From: Alphaproteobacteria bacterium
Lineage (GTDB): Bacteria; Pseudomonadota; Alphaproteobacteria; Micavibrionales; Micavibrionaceae
Length of the DNA: 64,000 bases
NCBI GenBank assembly: GCA_030426925.1
Contig: JAUHXT010000003.1
Coordinates: forward strand, 1-64,000
Reading direction: 5' to 3'
The notes beneath the pieces are model-generated. The model made no database searches. It was not told the DNA's origin and saw only the letters and a program-made list of their open reading frames with translations. This document shows positions 62,627-64,000 of this stretch, piece by piece; position 1 is the stretch's first letter, and each line of letters opens with the position of its first letter. The position numbers were made by a program, and so were the translations under genes.

Positions 62627-64000
62627 TTAGTTGCTTGTAACACCATTGGCGCAATTGATTGCGCTGTTCACACGGGACTCAAAACTTGTTTCCGCGCTGA
62701 TGTTGGAAACAGTTCCGCTACCCGCCACATTCACGGCATCTGCCCAGCAAGTAGAGTTCTGTCCCTGGCCTGCCGCTGTTTCAATTGCGTTCAGACTTTC
62801 CGGTGTAACATCACCTCCTTCGCCATCTTCACCACCGGCAAACGGCGTAATGTTAGCAAAGTTTTGCGGTGCACCCGGAATATTAACCGGTCCTGTAATC
62901 GTTGCGCTGAAGCCGCCTTCTTCAAGGTTCAGCGGATCGAACAGGTTAAAGATGTCTTCCTGCGCGATTGTAATCAGTTGTGGTGTGCCAAAGAAGAACA
63001 GGCCGAGATCAAAACCGTCAGCGAAATCTATAATACGCTGGTCGATTTCAGTCAGGAACTGTGCATCCGGATTGCCGGTCGGGAACAATGCGCTCGGTGT
63101 ACCGTTGTAACTCGGCAGGACGAATGTACTGTTCCATGCGTTCAGCAATGTCGGGAAGCCCGGTGACCAGAATGCTTCGTTATCAAGCACGATGAACAGC
63201 GGGCTTTCTCCGTTAAAGAATTGTGCACCGATAGAACCGCCAAAATTCGCACCCAATGCGGATGTGTCATCATCAATCAGGCTCATCTGTGCAAAACCGT
63301 CTTCCGGTGTTTCCGGGTAACGGAAGTATGGCCATTTGCGAACTTCACGTGATGTAGTCAGTTTGGCGTCTTCATCACCGAAGTCGAACGGTTTGAACAA
63401 CAGGTCGATATTACCGCCCAGGAAGTTGTTTCCGTCGCCGTTGACCAGGTCAATCAAGCCACTTTCGAAATGCGCACCGACATCATAGATATCGAACGTA
63501 TTGCCAAAGACCTGTGTTTCACCGTTAAACGGACCGGAAACATACAGGGCGTTTTCAACGCTGTTTGTCACCGTATTGTCCTGAACCAGGCTATAATCGT
63601 AGTTGTCGATATGGATACCGTTGCCGCCATATTGCTGGCCGTAATGACCGCCACCGAAGTAACCGTCGATACGCAATTCATCAGCATACATGTCCGTAGG
63701 TGCTTCCGGCTCTTCTGTGCCGGAATTTGTTACCGTGTTGTTTGTAATGACAGCTTCGAAGTTCGGCAGAATGTCATCAATACCAAATTCCAGATCCGGT
63801 GAGACAAGGCTGACGGTCCGGTAATACTCTTCGTCCATGTCTTCTTCATCGTCAAAGAACTGGTCGAAGAAGCCAGCATATCCCGTTACCTTGATACCAT
63901 TATGGCCGCTTTCGTCGACAGTGTTCGTGTCAACCAGCAGATTGGTAACGCCTTCCGCTTCAATGCCGTCATCGGCAGAGTTCACAACATTGTTGTTTGT
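62627..64000 (-). CDS. Right-handed beta-helix protein, 5' end outside the window
   Basis: An open frame from the window edge to the stop at 62627, at least 457 residues. The visible N-terminal third consists of beta-helix rungs (TNNNVVNSADDGIEA, TNLLVDTNTVDESGHNGIKV, NNTVTNSGT, GNGIHIDNY, QDNTVTNSVENALYV), and the remainder is a globular region without known motif. The C-terminus has two cysteines in STCWADAV and AINCANGV. A start near 63985 has been considered, but the frame continues in the same rung pattern to the edge. It is likely secreted or on the cell surface. A good terminator follows. Confidence 0.8.
   Translation of the reverse strand, partial: TNNNVVNSADDGIEAEGVTNLLVDTNTVDESGHNGIKVTGYAGFFDQFFDDEEDMDEEYYRTVSLVSPDLEFGIDDILPNFEAVITNNTVTNSGTEEPEAPTDMYADELRIDGYFGGGHYGQQYGGNGIHIDNYDYSLVQDNTVTNSVENALYVSGPFNGETQVFGNTFDIYDVGAHFESGLIDLVNGDGNNFLGGNIDLLFKPFDFGDEDAKLTTSREVRKWPYFRYPETPEDGFAQMSLIDDDTSALGANFGGSIGAQFFNGESPLFIVLDNEAFWSPGFPTLLNAWNSTFVLPSYNGTPSALFPTGNPDAQFLTEIDQRIIDFADGFDLGLFFFGTPQLITIAQEDIFNLFDPLNLEEGGFSATITGPVNIPGAPQNFANITPFAGGEDGEGGDVTPESLNAIETAAGQGQNSTCWADAVNVAGSGTVSNISAETSFESRVNSAINCANGVTSN

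Overview
The window looks like the replication-origin region of an alphaproteobacterial chromosome. The gene order rho-hemJ-hemH-hemE | AT-rich gap | ppsR-maf-aroE-coaE-dnaQ ... secB-fxsA-tim44-mltA matches the order around the Caulobacter-type origin as I know it. parAB-rsmG-mnmG-mnmE lies about 11 kb away and carries alphaproteobacterial parS sites (TGTTTCACGTGAAACA). GANTC sites, DUF3576 beside leuS, DUF6489 beside mnmE and a SAM-II riboswitch fit the same class. A Micavibrio-like or Rhodospirillales-like lineage is a guess; no rRNA gene is present to settle it.

Layout. 1-4.4 kb: small unknown genes, a degenerate OmpR-type regulator, a YggS-type PLP protein and a porin. 4.7-8.4 kb: a DUF3576 lipoprotein, leuS and lptE. 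8.4-12.5 kb: a methionine operon behind a promoter, a SAM-II riboswitch and an intrinsic terminator, holding a free-methionine-R-sulfoxide reductase, a frameshifted FAD/NAD(P)-binding gene, a methionine S-methyltransferase-like gene and metA. holA and a CheY-like receiver follow. 14-20 kb: parB, parA, rsmG, mnmG, mnmE and DUF6489 on the minus strand, with six parS sites inside the coding sequences. 20-25 kb: an accessory stretch with a dienelactone hydrolase, an eight-CxxC membrane protein, a truncated beta-helix gene and an AT-rich acetyltransferase. 25.5-29.7 kb: rho, hemJ, hemH and hemE on the minus strand, with a seventh parS in hemH.

29.7-30.1 kb is the candidate oriC. To its right, four unknown genes (30.1-34.3 kb, including a tandem DUF6782-like pair) separate it from ppsR-maf-aroE-coaE-glutamine amidotransferase-dnaQ, which lie on the plus strand. 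Between dnaQ and secB, a 20-kb minus-strand operon (38.7-58.7 kb) encodes three giant secreted or surface proteins of 3674, 1176 and 1805 residues. Each has the same short basic N-terminus with one membrane segment, a pseudopilin-like head, LamG and/or cysteine-paired RCC1 blades, tail-fibre-like segments and a DUF1554-like C-terminal domain. This is the most unusual system in the window. secB, fxsA, a Tim44-domain gene, mltA, a GNAT gene and the 3' part of another beta-helix gene finish the window.

The housekeeping genes near the origin mostly read away from it on both sides. The giant operon reads towards it, so it is head-on to the inferred fork.
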